Of a stretch of DNA of 64,000 bases, positions 21,327 to 34,152 are shown one piece after another. Every line of letters starts with the position of its first letter. Positions within the stretch are counted from its first letter, which is position 1. Origin of the DNA: Calvatia gigantea (taxonomy: Eukaryota; Basidiomycota; Agaricomycetes; Agaricales; Lycoperdaceae); contig JACAAK010000001.1 in NCBI GenBank assembly GCA_025093985.1, forward strand, positions 558,001 to 622,000. Direction: 5' to 3'. A program made the position numbers and the translations under genes. The notes beneath the pieces are model-generated. The model was given only the letters and a program-made list of their open reading frames with translations, made no database searches and was not told the DNA's origin.

Positions 21327-21633
21327 TGTTACGACCTTAGTCTGAGTAAACCTCAGGTTGCAACTTAGGCTAAGACTTGAGGATGAGTAAGGGAAGAGAA
21401 ACTAGGTGGTTAAGTGTACTGAATACAGGAGCATGTATGTATGCTTAAATACAGAAGGACCATCCAGTTGAATGGATGGAGATAACTACATGAAACGTCC
21501 AATGTCTATGGTATAGTAGTTATGAGTCAGAGCTCGGGGATCGCACAGACAGGAATAGACGAAACAGGTACACAGGAGGTAGGAATGTAGATGAATATAG
21601 AGAATACGATATGACCGGTGAAAATCCACAACA
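21327..21633 (-). repeat. LTR (family C), 307 bp
   Basis: Begins TGTTACGACC and ends CCACAACA on the plus strand, so it has TG..CA ends in both readings. On the minus strand it is preceded by a G-run (TTGGGGGG, about 21636-21644) that looks like a polypurine tract, so it is the 3' LTR of a minus-strand element, inserted into the Ty3 RNase H fragment. Confidence 0.65.
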
Positions 21634-21639
21634 ATACCC

Positions 21640-22137
21640 CCCAATTAGGCTTCACGCCTCAGGAAGCTCATTGAAGTCTCCGTTTACAACTGCGGTGGTG
21701 AGTGCTTTTTTAGTGGCGGCAATGAGAAACTTTCCTTCGTTGGAGCACACTAAGAAGACAGGTGAGTGGCTTCGCCCGTCTTGTCAAATAGGGACTGGGA
21801 CACCGTTGTATGGAAAATCGGTGGTGGTGGAGCTGTCCCAGTAGTTCTTGACTATCGAGTTCCAGTAATGTTGGTCCTTTTCTTGTCCTGGCAACACAGT
21901 GCAGAATCTTGCGGGTGGGAGAAAAACCAATACGAGTTGTGGCGGTGTGATGGTTTTAATGAAGCGACAGAGGGCATTGACTTCTTCTTTCATTGAAACT
22001 GTGGTTTCCTTGTCTATAGGGGTATTAGCACAGGTTGGTGGTGTAGGGTTGACAGTGTCATGTAACTCGGACAGGGTGATGTGGATTCTATCGACCAAGG
22101 TATTGATATTGGGGTCTTCATTTGAAACTTCCCTCAC
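21640..22137 (-). pseudogene. Unrecognised ORF next to LTR C
   Basis: The frame starts at 22137 (MREVSNEDPNINTLVDRIH), has one stop at about 21784 after YNGVPVPI, and resumes in the same frame (QDGRSHSPVFLVCSNEGK) to end at LPEA near 21640, immediately before the polypurine tract of LTR C. Its position suggests the last ORF of that retroelement. I do not recognise a domain. It keeps noticeably more CpG than the LINE sequence beside it. Confidence 0.45.
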
Positions 22138-22268
22138 TGAAGACTTGAAATAAGGAGGTTAGAGTAATTATTCAATACCAGAATGATGAAACTAACTACT
22201 AAGTAAAAAGTCCAAAAAGAGAGGAAAATGTATACAACTCAACTGTCAAATATAAGGACTAAAAGCTT
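22132..22268 (+). repeat. 138-bp direct repeat (LINE 5' segment), copy 2
   Basis: Counterpart of 19597-19735. Here it continues into the 5' leader of the LINE. A diverged inverse version of its end (AAGGACTATAGCTTTAAGTG, minus strand) is seen near 32280-32316, at the head of another LINE copy. Confidence 0.75.
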
Positions 22269-22775
22269 TGAGTGAAGTGAACCTAAAGTAACATAGACCA
22301 ACAGCTATGTGGGACTTATCATCCCTATGGCATTATAGCCTAATAAATCCAATCTACAATAGAACTCACATCAAAGTAAGCTAGGGCAATTTAAGAAAGG
22401 GCAATGTTCTATACAGCTATTTGATAATGGTCCTAGCTAATCTCTGATCAGTCAAATGCATAAAATATATGACCACAATTATGATTACCATGACTATAAT
22501 GACCTCACTAAACACATATATATATATCAATGACAATTAATCTATGATCTATAACTCCCAATGATTCTAAAAATCATGATCCAGTACAATAAATGATATA
22601 AAACCGACCCATGACCACATAACTTAACATATAAGGAAAAAAAGTCACACTGCAGACCAAGTCACACTGCAGACCAATAAATGCAGCCAAAGCACTAAAG
22701 ACAAAGCTGTTTATAAACCTTCAGGAGGGTAAGAACTGAATGTCTCTGTCCCACTGTCCCCCCTAATAAACTGTA

Positions 22776-23958
22776 ATGGCCAAAGAATCTAAAGAGAGTA
22801 AGTAACACTACATGAGTATGATAATGAAGATGATGCTAAACATGATATATGCCCAGACACTATAATATCATTAGTCACAAAGAAGCACAAGTCTGTGCCA
22901 GAAGACCTCCCCACTGCTACTGATCCAAAAACTGTGACAATGAAGACCTTCAGTAAAAAGGCAAGGACCAGCACAAGTGCAAAGGACATTACCATATCCC
23001 CAACTCCAATTAGAAGCCAGTCTAAAAAGACTACAATAGCTACTACCATCTAAGCTACTGTAGATCACAATGCAAAGGGTATTGAAAATGATGAAGAGGA
23101 CTTAGAAGAGATAGAGGAGGACTCTGATAGTACATCATACCCCAAAAAAGACACATGCATAACTAACATGAAACTTAACAAGTAGAAATCTGGATAGATG
23201 GGGATATTGATACTAACTTGATTGATGAATGGCTGCTGTACATTGAGGCAAACAAGAAACCCATCCACTACATCACCTCTGACTCATATCTGAAACTGCT
23301 CCAAGAGGACTATGCCTCATTGAAAAAAAAACTTATAGATTTTAAGGCCAAGTTCTTAAATAGTATACTAGCTGCCTTCACTGAAGGTTAGAAAAACATT
23401 AAAAAAGTCAAGCAAATCATGAAGGCAATAGAGTTCTATACTGGCTAGACCCCCCAGAATGAAGGAACTACCCTCCTCAATGAAACAATACCCTGGTGTT
23501 TCTTCAACATGAAAACTACTAAAGCTGCCAAGAAGCTAATCAACACTGGCCTACTCTACAACAGAGAACAAGGATTCATGGTCACATTCTGCTGCACCTT
23601 GACTAGTCCCTTGCCTATCCACCACTGGATGATCAAAGTCACTATAACTAACAACAACTGTAAGAACCTTGAGCCAGCAATCATTAAGGAAAACTTAGAA
23701 GCTCTATAGCCAAACACTGTTATTGTAGTGGGCTCTATCTGCTACAACAAATTCTACATCAAGTATAAGTACCCTGAATACTTAGCTTACTTGATCAAAG
23801 CTAAGCAAATCTATCACACTAACAACTACACCAAATATAAATTTTATTATGCTGATAACTGCAAGATTTGCCACTTGTATGACCACTACATCCAGGACTG
23901 TCCATGGACCATAGAAGGCAAGAGTAACTGGAGGTTAAACTTAGGAGAAGGTCCCTAG
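22776..23958 (+). pseudogene. LINE ORF1 (gag-like, zinc knuckle)
   Basis: Starts MAKESKESK and is soon interrupted. Later open pieces run 23509-23709 and 23728-23958 in one frame. The C-terminal part carries a CX2CX4HX4C zinc knuckle (CKICHLYDHYIQDC), as in LINE ORF1 RNA-binding proteins. The same protein is readable on the minus strand around 30227-31240. Confidence 0.8.
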
Positions 23959-24739
23959 TATCCTAAGAATAATAGTGGTAGTATTACTTGGATCTAGATC
24001 TAGTTATAGCTATACCTATGGACTCCTACTATATTGTTAAGTTGCTCAATGTTAACCTCTCTTGCATGCAAACTTGAACTCTAATGAAATCAATATAAGC
24101 TAAAACTATAAATAAACACTACAAATTAGTGAATAAGTAAATAGAAATGAAGTTAATGCAAGATCCTTGACTATAACTATTAACAATCAATGACAATAAT
24201 TAAGTAAATAAACACATGAGCCTAGAATACAAATAAATAGCTATAACTACAAAACAGTATACAATGAGTAAAAATACAATAACATTAATATAAAGACTTA
24301 AGCCATAAAGAAGGGTATAGCTAATATATGCTCTAACTTGAGAATCTCAAGAATTAAGACCAGACCACAACTACAAGATGAGACAAACAATGACAAGACC
24401 CCCCAATGGTGTGGTAACCACAAATACCAAAACCAAACCAAACTATGAATAGTACAAACAATAACTATACATGAAATACTGGCTGTCTTGACTGTAATGA
24501 ACAGTGGGATGGTAATACTAGAATAATTGCACCATCTACTATTATGTACTTAGAGACAAATAGTATAAACATGGGAGGACAAATGTCCCTCAACAATCTT
24601 TTAAGCCCAGATCCAACCCAAGGCCCTAAAATCCAGGAACAGATAACTAGAGCCTCTCAGGAGTCAGTTTATGAGGAGTTGACTAACTCTGGAAACATAC
24701 AAAACTCCATTACCTCCATACTGACCTGACCTTGTAAAC

Positions 24740-27700
24740 CATTTAAAGCTCCAGACTGCAAAGTAGGCATTAAATTAGGCACTCTGAACACCAAAGGAAA
24801 ATAATATACCAACAAATTCTCCAAATATAAAGATATAACAATCTTAATGTGAAAGAACTGAATACTGGTACTAGCTACCCAAGAAACCAAATTAAATGAG
24901 GATGAGCACATAATGCTAATGAATAAAAACCCCAAAATTATAATAGAAAGTAACCCTTCAGAAAGTAAAGCAGGAGTAGCATTTATAATCAACAAAGACC
25001 TCCTTAACATTAAGGGAGAACAACCCATCTAGTTTCACATAACCTTTATCCTTGGAAGGGCTTCAAGATTACAAGTCTCATATAATGACCATAAACTTGA
25101 TATACTGTAATAAATGTATACTTTCCAAATAATATGCTACCAAAGTTAGAATTTATTAAAGAACTAGACAGAAAACTCTGAATGCTAGATAACTTTGAAA
25201 ACCCAATAATACTAGGAGACTTCAACTTTGTGGAGGATGCACTAGACCAACTCCCACATAGAACAGATGACAATAGACTAGTAGAAAAATAGCAAAAAAT
25301 CAGCAAAAAATACAAGTTAATAGGCAGATGGAGAATGACCAACTCTAATACAAAAGAATACACCTACAACCAGAAGGAAAGCTTCTCAAGGATTGACTGA
25401 ATCTATGTAAGTCAAGACATATTCAACTACTCCTATAACTGGCAAGTGCAGGAAGGAGCCAAAATCTCTAATCATAAATTGACCACTATTAATCTTCTAA
25501 AGAGAGGACTGTCCTACATAGGAAGAGGACTGTTCTATGTAGGAAGAGGACTATGGAAATTAGACCTAAATACACTAGAATACAAAACCTTTGTACAAAG
25601 AATAAGAAAAATCTTGATACAAACTGAAGACCTACTGAAGTATCCCACTACTGAAAGATCCACAATTCAGTCTTTATGGAGAGATACCAAAAATGAAATA
25701 AAATCAGTAGCCAAAGAAGAAGCTAAAAATAGGAAAAGGACTATATATAAAGATAGAAACCAAAAAAGAGCAGAACTAGTAAACCTATTAAAAAAGTCAA
25801 ATCAAGAACTATTAAATAGCAGAAAGGACCTAAGCAATATAATAGAAGAACTAGAAACTATGAAGGGAGACCAACTCCATAACACCCAATTATCAGCAAA
25901 AGCAAGATTCAAAAAGAAAGGAGAGAGAAACACAAAATACTTCTATAAGCTAAATAAAAATGCTCCCCACCCCTTGACTATACTGGCACTACAGAATAGT
26001 AATGGAACTATAATACAAAAGACAAAACAAATGAGTGAAATAGCCTTAAACTACTACAAAAAACTTCGAGCAGAATCACAAAGACTACCAAATGACCTCC
26101 ACATATAGATGACTTCTTAAAATATGTAAGAACTGAATTAATACCAGAAATAAAAATAACAATAGGAGCTAAAACCAAGAATGAAGAAATAATAGAAGCA
26201 CTGAGAAAGTCCAATAATGGAGTAGCTGCAGGAATTGATGGAATACCTTATGAATTCTACAAATACTGGAATAACAAATATAAGAAATATGAAGAAAACA
26301 AAGGATCTACAGAAAAGAAATATAAAAGACAACTAGACATCATCAAAATCCTAACCAAAGTATATAATGAAATAAAGGAAAAAGAAATCAAAGAACCAAC
26401 CTTTGTGCTAGGAACAATGCACCTTCTATACAAGAAAAAAGATAAGACCAAAATAGAAAACTACAGACCCATAACACTAACTAATGCTGACTATAAGCTC
26501 CTAATGAAATCAATAGCTACAAAGCTGGGCATCATAGTACCAGACCTAATACACCCCAACCAAGCCAGATTTATACCAGGGAGAGGCCTATATAACTACA
26601 CAAGGTTATCACAAACTATGATAGAATACTGTAACCAATTTGAAATAAATGGGTATATAATGGCCCTAGACCAAGAAAAAGTATATGATAAAATTGCACA
26701 TGATTACCTATGGAAGATACTTGAAAAGTTTGGATTTCCAACAGAATTCATATTCAAGATAAAACAACTATATAAGGGAGCAAGAATGATAGTCATGGTA
26801 AATAGAACACTACCAAAAGGAATAGATATACTAAGGGGAGTAAGACAAGGATGCCCTATGTCATGCCTATTGTATGACATTGCAATTAAACCCCTAGCAA
26901 GTGCAATTAGAAACTCTGAACTACAAGGTTTCTTAATAGAAGGAACTACTGAGAAAGTACTGGCATCCCTCTTTGCAGATGATACACTAATATACCTAAA
27001 GGAATCAGATGACCTTAATATCCTAAACAAAATCATAAAAGACTTCTGCAAAGCCTCAACTGCAAAATTCAACTTAGATAAAACAGAAGTACTTCCCATG
27101 GGTACAGAAACATATAGAAAAAGAGTAATTGAAACCTGTAAAGTAAATGACAGACAGTCTGGAACACTAGAAGACAATGTCAGAGTAGTAAAAGAGGGCA
27201 AAGCCTTAAGAACACTAAGAGTCTGGATAGAAAACAAAACTGACCAAAATCCCCAATAGGATCAAATACTGAAAACTCAAGCAAGAATCATGAATAGATG
27301 GAGTAAAATGAACCTATCCTATAGAGGTAGTAAACTAATCCTAAAGTCATTAATACAGTCAAGAGCCCTCTTTCTAGCTACTGTCAATGATATGCCCAAA
27401 GATGTCCAACTTAAAATGGAATGACAAATGAGAGACTACATATGGAAAGGAAAGAGAGCTTTAATGAAATGGGAATATATAACACAACCAAGAGAAAAAG
27501 GAGGATTGGGAATCCCTGATATTAAAAGTAGGATAGAAGCAATAAACATTATGTGGCTTAAAAAATATCTAGCACCAAAATCAGAAAGACCTCTATAGGC
27601 ATTCATAATAGACCAAGTTATTTTCAAAAACACCCAAAAACAACCAAGGATTGATGAGACTAGTAAAATGAGTTGGATCATACAGTCATGGAATGAGTCA

Positions 27701-28744
27701 GAAGCTAAAGGAAATAAAATCCCAAAATTTGTCAGATCCACACTGAAGGCAGGTAGAAAATACAATGTGGGATATGACATCCTAAAGACTAACATAGCAA
27801 CAAAAGAGCAACTACCAATATGGCACCACATTACCATCACAAACAACTACATGTGGAACAAAAAAGCATCTAAATGCCTTAGAGAAAACCATGACATTAA
27901 AACAGTCAAGGACACAAACAACTTCATAAAGGGGATGAAAACTGTATAAACAATAATGCATGCCTAGCAATGGCCAAAACCTTAGTAAGTAGTATTCCTG
28001 GAAAACTTAACCCCTATGACTGGAGAGATGAATACAACTTAGACCACACTCCAAGAAAAAAAGCAATGAATGAGAAAATAGACCCCAAGACTGATGAGAT
28101 ATCAATGAACCCAAATATGGTCACTATGGGGACCCTAGAAAGAGAAATCAGAATATTTGGCCTACAAGACAGATACAAGTGAAGAAATATGAAAACAAGT
28201 AACCTATCAACAAGCCCAATCAATTTATACCCAAAAAGGACTAGACAACCAAAAGAAGTCTACACTACAACATACTCCAAAAAGTCAAATGATGAAAACC
28301 AACCATCTTTAATAGGTATTGCAACCTAAAGAAACTTATCTGACCTTGAGACAACCAAAATAGACCCATACCTCAACAGGCCTCAAGCAGATATAATAGC
28401 AATAGGCAAAGCCCTGGAAAAAGAAGAGAAAATCAGCATAATAACAAACCTAAGTCCAGTAATGATCAGCTTCCATAATAAAGTACAAGAATGGGAAGAA
28501 CTTGACTTTATTGAAACTAATAATAAACAACAATGGAAGTACCTCCTAACCCAACTAAGAAAGAGGAACTAGGAAGCAAAAGTCAGAACACCAAGCTTAA
28601 ATGCAGAAAAAGAAACTCTACTCAGAATCAAAGAAATACCAAGGGAAAAGATAAATGACTCTACCATTCCCATCATGGAAATGCCAGAAATACCCCAAAA
28701 ACTGAAAAGAGATGGAGCAAAGCTAACTAAACTAATGCAGAAAG
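24740..28744 (+). pseudogene. LINE ORF2: AP endonuclease and reverse transcriptase
   Basis: Endonuclease motifs LATQETKLNEDE, KAGVAFIINKDLL, ILGDFNFVEDALDQLP and SNHKLTT (the usual SDH appears as SNH) lie between about 24.8 and 25.5 kb. RT motifs follow: NYRPITLTNADYKLLMK, GFPTEF, GVRQGCPMSCLLYDIA, and FADDTLIYL with the catalytic Asp pair near 26970. The stretch 26405-27259 is open. The frame is otherwise broken by stops. The coding frame reaches TKLMQK at 28744 and continues, inverted, at 33297. Confidence 0.9.
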
Positions 28745-29370
28745 TGTTACAAACAATGTTACAAACTTACCACATTTCCTGGACTCTTCCTATACTTAGA
28801 CCTCATCATCATTTCCCATATACCTCAGTCTGTTCTTTATTTATTTATCACATGTACTTCTATCTTTGCTTCTTATAACTCATTCTAGGTCATGTTTCTA
28901 TTTCACTTTCTAATATTCCCATCTTCAGACTTCTATCTACCTGTCTCCTCCTTTCCATGACTCATACCCCCAGTTCTCTATCTTTCTTACCTATTCCCTA
29001 TGACTCCATAGCTTACCAATTAACCCATAGTAGTCTCCCATTGACTCATACCCATTTACTATGTAACTCTCTCATCTCTCATCTGTAGCTAGTATATAAC
29101 CCTAAGTAGTACCATTGTATTTCCTTAGGTTATTCTAGTAACAAGCTTTCTTATCTTCACTTGTCTGCTACAAGGTTAACAATCTTGGAGACTGCAGTGA
29201 CACTTAACTTGGACTTCTCAGACAAGTGTGAGCTTCTACTTGAGGGAGTGATCTGAAGTCTGCATAGAAGTCATTGAGACTTGTTGTGTACTCCTGGGCT
29301 ATAGCATTGAACCTCTCCCTGAGTGGAGATGATCTGGGCCTGGTTGCAAAGTAAGGTAACACATGTAACA
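28745..29370 (+). repeat. LTR family A, copy 1 (626 bp)
   Basis: Starts TGTTACAAAC and ends CACATGTAACA. Inserted in LINE ORF2 directly after GAAAG (28740-28744). Related copies: 33298-33940 (reverse) and 51717-52341. Confidence 0.85.
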
Positions 29371-31243
29371 TGTCACCATCCTGCTGTTCATTACAGTTAA
29401 GATGGCCAGTACTTCATGTATGGTTATTATTTGTACTATTCATGGTTTGTTTTGGTTTTAGTGTTTACTGGTCACCACACCATTAAAGAGTCTTGATATT
29501 GTTTATCTTGTCTTGTAGTTATGGTCCAGTCTTAGTTTTTGGGGATTTTTGAGTTAGAGTGCATCTCAGCTGTGCCCTTCTTTATAGCTTAAGTCTTTAT
29601 ATTAATGCTATTGTGTTTTTATTCTTCATTTGCAGTTTTGTAGTCATTACTATTTGTTTTTATTCTAGTTTAGTTTGAGGTGCAGGGTGAGTCTATTGTG
29701 TTCTTTGTTTCTTTTACTTGTCTGGTCATTTGGGTGTTTTATCTTACTTGGATTACTTTTAGGCTCATGCATTTATTTACTTATTAGTTTATTTTAGTTA
29801 TTATTGTCATTGATTGTTAATGGTTACAGTTATTTAGTTATTTGTTAATGAAGTAGCATAGTCTAAGGATCTTGTATTTATGTTTTTAAGTTCATTTCTA
29901 TTTGCTCACTTACTAATTTGTAGTATTTGTTTATAGCTTTAGCTTTTAGTGATTTTACTCAAGTTTAAGTTTGTGCATGAGGGGGAGTTCAACATTGAGC
30001 AACTTAGCAATATAATAAGAGTTCACAGGTACAGTTATAACTAAATCCAGGTAGTGCCACTGCTATTCTTAGGATACTGGGGACCTTTTTCTAAGTTCAA
30101 CCTCCAGTTACTCTTGCCTTCTATGGTCCACAGACAGTCTCAGATATGGTGATTGTACATGTGGCAAATCTTGCAGTCATTAGTATAACAGAATTCATAC
30201 TTGGTGTAGTTATCAGTGTGGTAGATCTACTTAGCTTTGATTGAGTAAGCTAAGTGTTTGGAGTACTTGTACTTGATGTAGAATTCATTGTAGCAGATGG
30301 AGCCCACTACAATAGTAGTATTTGGCCATAGAGCTTCTAAGTTTTCCTTGATGATTGCTAGTTCAAGGTTCTTGTAGTTGTTGTTGGTCATAGTGACTTT
30401 GATCATCCAGTGGCAAGTAGGCAAGGGACTAGTCAAGGTATGGTAGAAAGCAACCATGAATCCTTGTTTTCTATTATAGAGTAGACCAGCATTGATTAGC
30501 TTTTTGGCAGCTTTGGCAGTTTTCACATTGAAGAAGCACCAGGATATTATTTCATTGAGAAGGATAGTTCCTTCATTCTGGAGGGTCTAGCCAGTATAAA
30601 ACTCTATCACCTTCATAATTTACTTGACTTTTTAAATGTTTTTCTGACCTCCAGTGAAAACAACTAGTATACTGTTTAGAAACTTGGACTTGAGATCCAT
30701 AAGCTTCTTCTTCAATGAGGTACAGTTCTTTTGAAGCAGTTTTGGGTATAGGTCAGAGGTGATGTAGTGGACAGGTTTTTTGTTTGCCTTAGTGTACAGC
30801 AGCTATTCATTGATCAGATTGGTGTTAATATCCCTATCCATCTAGATTTCTACTTGTTAAGTTTCAAGTCAGTTGTGTATATGTCTTTTGGAGTACAGCA
30901 TACCATCAGAGTCCTCCTCTGTCTCTTCTAAATCCTCTTCTTTATTTTCAATGCTCTTTACATTATGATCTGCAGTGGCTTAGATGGTAGCAGTTATCAT
31001 AGTCTCTTTAGATTGGCTTCTAGCCAGGGTTGGAGACACAGTAGTATCCTTTACACTTGTACTTGTCCTTGCCTTTTTACTGTAGGTCCTTATGGTCACA
31101 GCTTTCAGGTCAGCAGCAGTAAGAGGGTTTTCCAGCACAGACTTGTGCTTTTTTGTGACTAATGATACTAGAGTGTCTAGAGGTATATCATATTTAGCAT
31201 CATGTTCATTATCACACTTATATAGTGTTGCTTACTCTCTTTG
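29371..31243 (-). mobile_element. LINE fragment, copy 3 (ORF1 and following spacer)
   Basis: The minus strand aligns with 22.8-24.5 kb of copy 1: the ORF1 leader, the coding region with the same zinc-knuckle protein (open piece 30227-30526), and the spacer after ORF1. It ends at LTR A (29370) after GGATGGTGACA. In-frame stops are frequent. Confidence 0.85.
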
Positions 31244-31431
31244 GGTTCTTTAGCTATTATGGTAGGGAATGATCTTTGTTTCAGGACAGAACTAATTTCC
31301 CCAATTTTTGTCTTTGATCCTTCTATATTGTTAGTTAGAGTTATCTGTTATCTTCTTAAGCTCAGGGCCCATGACAAGGGCATGTAATAGACATACAATA
31401 GTATATCTTCTTCTGGGGCTTTTTATTTGTT
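31244..31431 (-). repeat. Repeat R1, copy 3
   Basis: Inverse of 18704-18890, located exactly between two LINE fragments. Confidence 0.6.
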
Positions 31432-31443
31432 TCAGTATATGGT

Positions 31444-32333
31444 AGCTATTTATTGATTAGGTTGAAGTTAATGTCACTGTTTATTTATATTTTTACTTAT
31501 TATATTTTATATTAGTTGTATGTGATCTTTTTAAGTTTGTCATACCATCAGAGTCTTTCTCTATTATATCTAAGTCTTCCTCTACTCTATTTGTATCCTT
31601 AGTGTTGTTATCCACTGTTTTTAAAGGCTGACAGTAATTGTAGTCTTTTTGGACTGTTTGCTAGTTGAGATTAAAAATAAAGTGAGGTCATTTGCACTAA
31701 AGCTCATTTTGGCTTTCTTACTATAAGTCCTTGTAATTATAGTCTTTGGGTCAGCAACTATAGTAACTTTCTTGAGTACAGACTTGTGCTTTTTCATAGT
31801 AGAAGACATTACAGTGTTATCTTTAAGTTCTTTGGCCATAGTAGTTTTGTTAGATGGAACAATAGGACAGTAGGATGTGGTTCTTATTCTTGGGCAGATT
31901 TATATGCAGTCTCATCTTTTGGATTTTTTAGTATATCTGATAGTCTACAGTGAGAGTTAAGTAATAGTTTTCTTTATAGATTAGATTGTCATAGTTATAA
32001 ATAGACATTACTATATTTAACATATTATATTATATTGTTTGGGTCTATTGAAGTTATAAATTATTATTTGTATATATAGTTATAGTTATAGTCATATGTC
32101 TTTTATATAGTTTGTCTGATTTAGAATTAGCCAGAGCTATTACTAGATAGTTATATAAGGTAATACCCTTCCTAAAGTGTCAAGTAGCTATTATAGATGT
32201 GAGTCTTATATAATAGTTTGAATTCTATAATGTTATAGAGATAATAAGTTCTACATAGCTATTGATTTTCATTACTTTGAGTTTACTTCACTTAAAGCTA
32301 TAGTCCTTGTATTTTGTAATTAAATCATCCAGG
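31444..32333 (-). mobile_element. LINE fragment, copy 2 (5' leader and start of ORF1)
   Basis: Minus-strand reading starts with the LINE leader (about 32316) and an ORF1 start MAKELKDNTV, open at 31839-31621. It corresponds to 22250-23250 of copy 1 and is truncated. It follows directly on the poly(A) end of copy 1, so the copies lie head to tail. Confidence 0.8.
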
Positions 32334-33297
32334 TTTTTTTTTTTTTCAGTAGGGGAAAACTGGATTACCAGTGCAGCTAATCACTTATAGCTCAATATGG
32401 GGTTCAGCTTCTTTTCCTGAGCCATACCCACTAAAACCCCCTTGTACCACCTATCACAGGATACACATCCTGTGGCATTCAGGCATGTTAAAGAACAGCC
32501 TAGACCCAGCCATACTTGTATGGCCCCGTTTACTCTGGACAGGTCTGGTATGAGGTAGAACCTCTAAAATAAAATGGTGATTTCATTTGTCTTCTTATCT
32601 ATCTTTGTTAGTATCTTATTTTGTGTCCATTTGTTCATAAAATTTGTCTTGATCTTTTTTTGTTCTGGATATTTAGTCCTTTCTACTATTCTCCAGTCAA
32701 TTTTTAGTTTGTTTCTTATTACTACTTTCCATTTTTCTATTGCTTGTAGTCCATCCATCATTGTTCCATTAAAAACTCTTCCATTTCTTATTTCCCATAT
32801 TGTTTCAGTTACTAGTTCTTTGAATTTTCATCCATGGTGGTACTCCTAAGCTTCTGTTGACTAGAGGTACTGTTATTGCACCTATGCCCATTATTATCCC
32901 TATATTTAGTTGTGGCCATGGTTGTATGCTGTGGAACTCTTCTCATAATTCTTTTACTGCTTTCCATATGTGACTTGTCTGGTTTCATTCACAGCTTAAT
33001 AATATATGGTCTAGTGTTTCTAGTTCTCCACATACATACATGGCCTTGTCCTCCCAGTTAGGGATGTTTAAGAAAAAGGGTCCACACTTTATTCTGTTAT
33101 GGATTGCTTTCTATAGGAAGTCTCTTATTTTCATTGGTATAGGGTCTGAGTTTAGGGTTTTCCATATTATTTCCTCTAGAGGGATTGATTTGGTTGCCTC
33201 ATTTAGGCTTTCTTTGATTATTCTTATGTTTCTTCTAGTTGTTCCAGTTTCTGGTGTTATGTTCTTTGACTTGATTATTAAGTTATATGTTGCTTTC
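32334..33297 (-). mobile_element. 3' end of LINE copy 1, inverted
   Basis: Read from 33297 leftward it gives KATYNLIIKSKNITPE, IRDFLYRAIHNRIKCGPFF, then CGELETLDHILLSCEWNQ, the CCHC-type C-terminal motif of Tad-like LINE ORF2, and ends in a run of 13 A (T13 at 32334-32346). The junction with 28744 is exact in frame (TKLMQK plus ATYNLII), and GAAAG is present on both sides. Confidence 0.88.
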
Positions 33298-33940
33298 TGT
33301 TACATGTGTTATCTTACTTCACAACCAGGCCTGGATCATCTCCACTCAGGGAGAAGTTCAATGCTATAGCCCAGGAGTACACAACAAGTCTCAATGACTT
33401 CTATGCAGACTTCAGATCACTCCCTCAAGTAGAAGCTCACACTTGTCTGAGAAGTCTAAGTTAAGTGTCACTGCAGTCCTCAAGGTTGTTAACCTTGTAG
33501 CAGACAAGTGAAAATAAAGAAGCTTGTTACTAGAATAACCTAAGGAAATACAATGGTACTACTTAGGGTTATATACTAGCTATGGATGAGAGATGAGAGA
33601 GTTATATAGTAAATGGGTATGAGTCAATGGGAGACTACTATGGGTTAATTGGTAAGCTATGGAGTTATAGAGAATAGGTAAGAAAGATAGAGAACCAGAG
33701 ATATGAGTCATAGGAAGGAGGAGACAGGTAGATAGAAGTCTGAAGATGGGAATATCAGAAAGTGAAACAGAAACATGACCCAGAATGAGTCATAAGAAGC
33801 AAAGGTAGAAGTACATGTGATAAATAAATAAAGAACAGACTAAGGTATATAGAAAATGATGATGAGGTCTAAGTAGAAGGTTAATATGTTAATAGGAAGA
33901 GTCTGGGAAATGTGGTAAGTTTGTAACATTGTTTGTAACA
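33298..33940 (-). repeat. LTR family A, copy 2, reverse orientation
   Basis: Reverse of 28745-29370: starts TGTTACATGTG and ends GTTTGTAACA on the plus strand. One flank is GAAAG (as CTTTC at 33293-33297), the other a gag fragment. Confidence 0.85.
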
Positions 33941-34152
33941 GCTTCCATCCATTCTGCATAGGTGTCTGGTCTGGCACTGGGTGGATAGCCTGTGATCATA
34001 TGGATGATGTCTTGTCTGGCATTTTTCTTAAGCAAGAACATCATATGTTTACTATTGGTTTTCACCTTGCTTTTTAGGACTTCAAATTTGATTAGGTAGT
34101 CAGCTGTGTTCTTGTTTCCTTGCTTGAACTTCTCAATCTGCCATTCTGTCTT
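33941..34152 (-). pseudogene. Ty3/gypsy gag fragment
   Basis: A minus-strand frame with EKFKQGNKNTADYLIKFE, FLLKKNARQDIIHMITGYPP and TYAEWMEA, a Retrotrans_gag-like capsid piece of the Ty3/gypsy kind found in Agaricomycetes. It is cut by LTR A on one side and by LTR B on the other. Confidence 0.75.

Larger units (their letters stand above)
22250..28744 (+). mobile_element. LINE (Tad1-like), copy 1, 5' nine tenths
   Basis: Non-LTR retrotransposon in sense orientation, CpG-poor and full of stops. It holds a 5' leader, ORF1 from about 22776, an intergenic stretch of about 600 bp, and ORF2 from about 24740. It breaks off at 28744, where LTR A is inserted; the missing 3' end is found inverted at 32334-33297. 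Confidence 0.88.
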
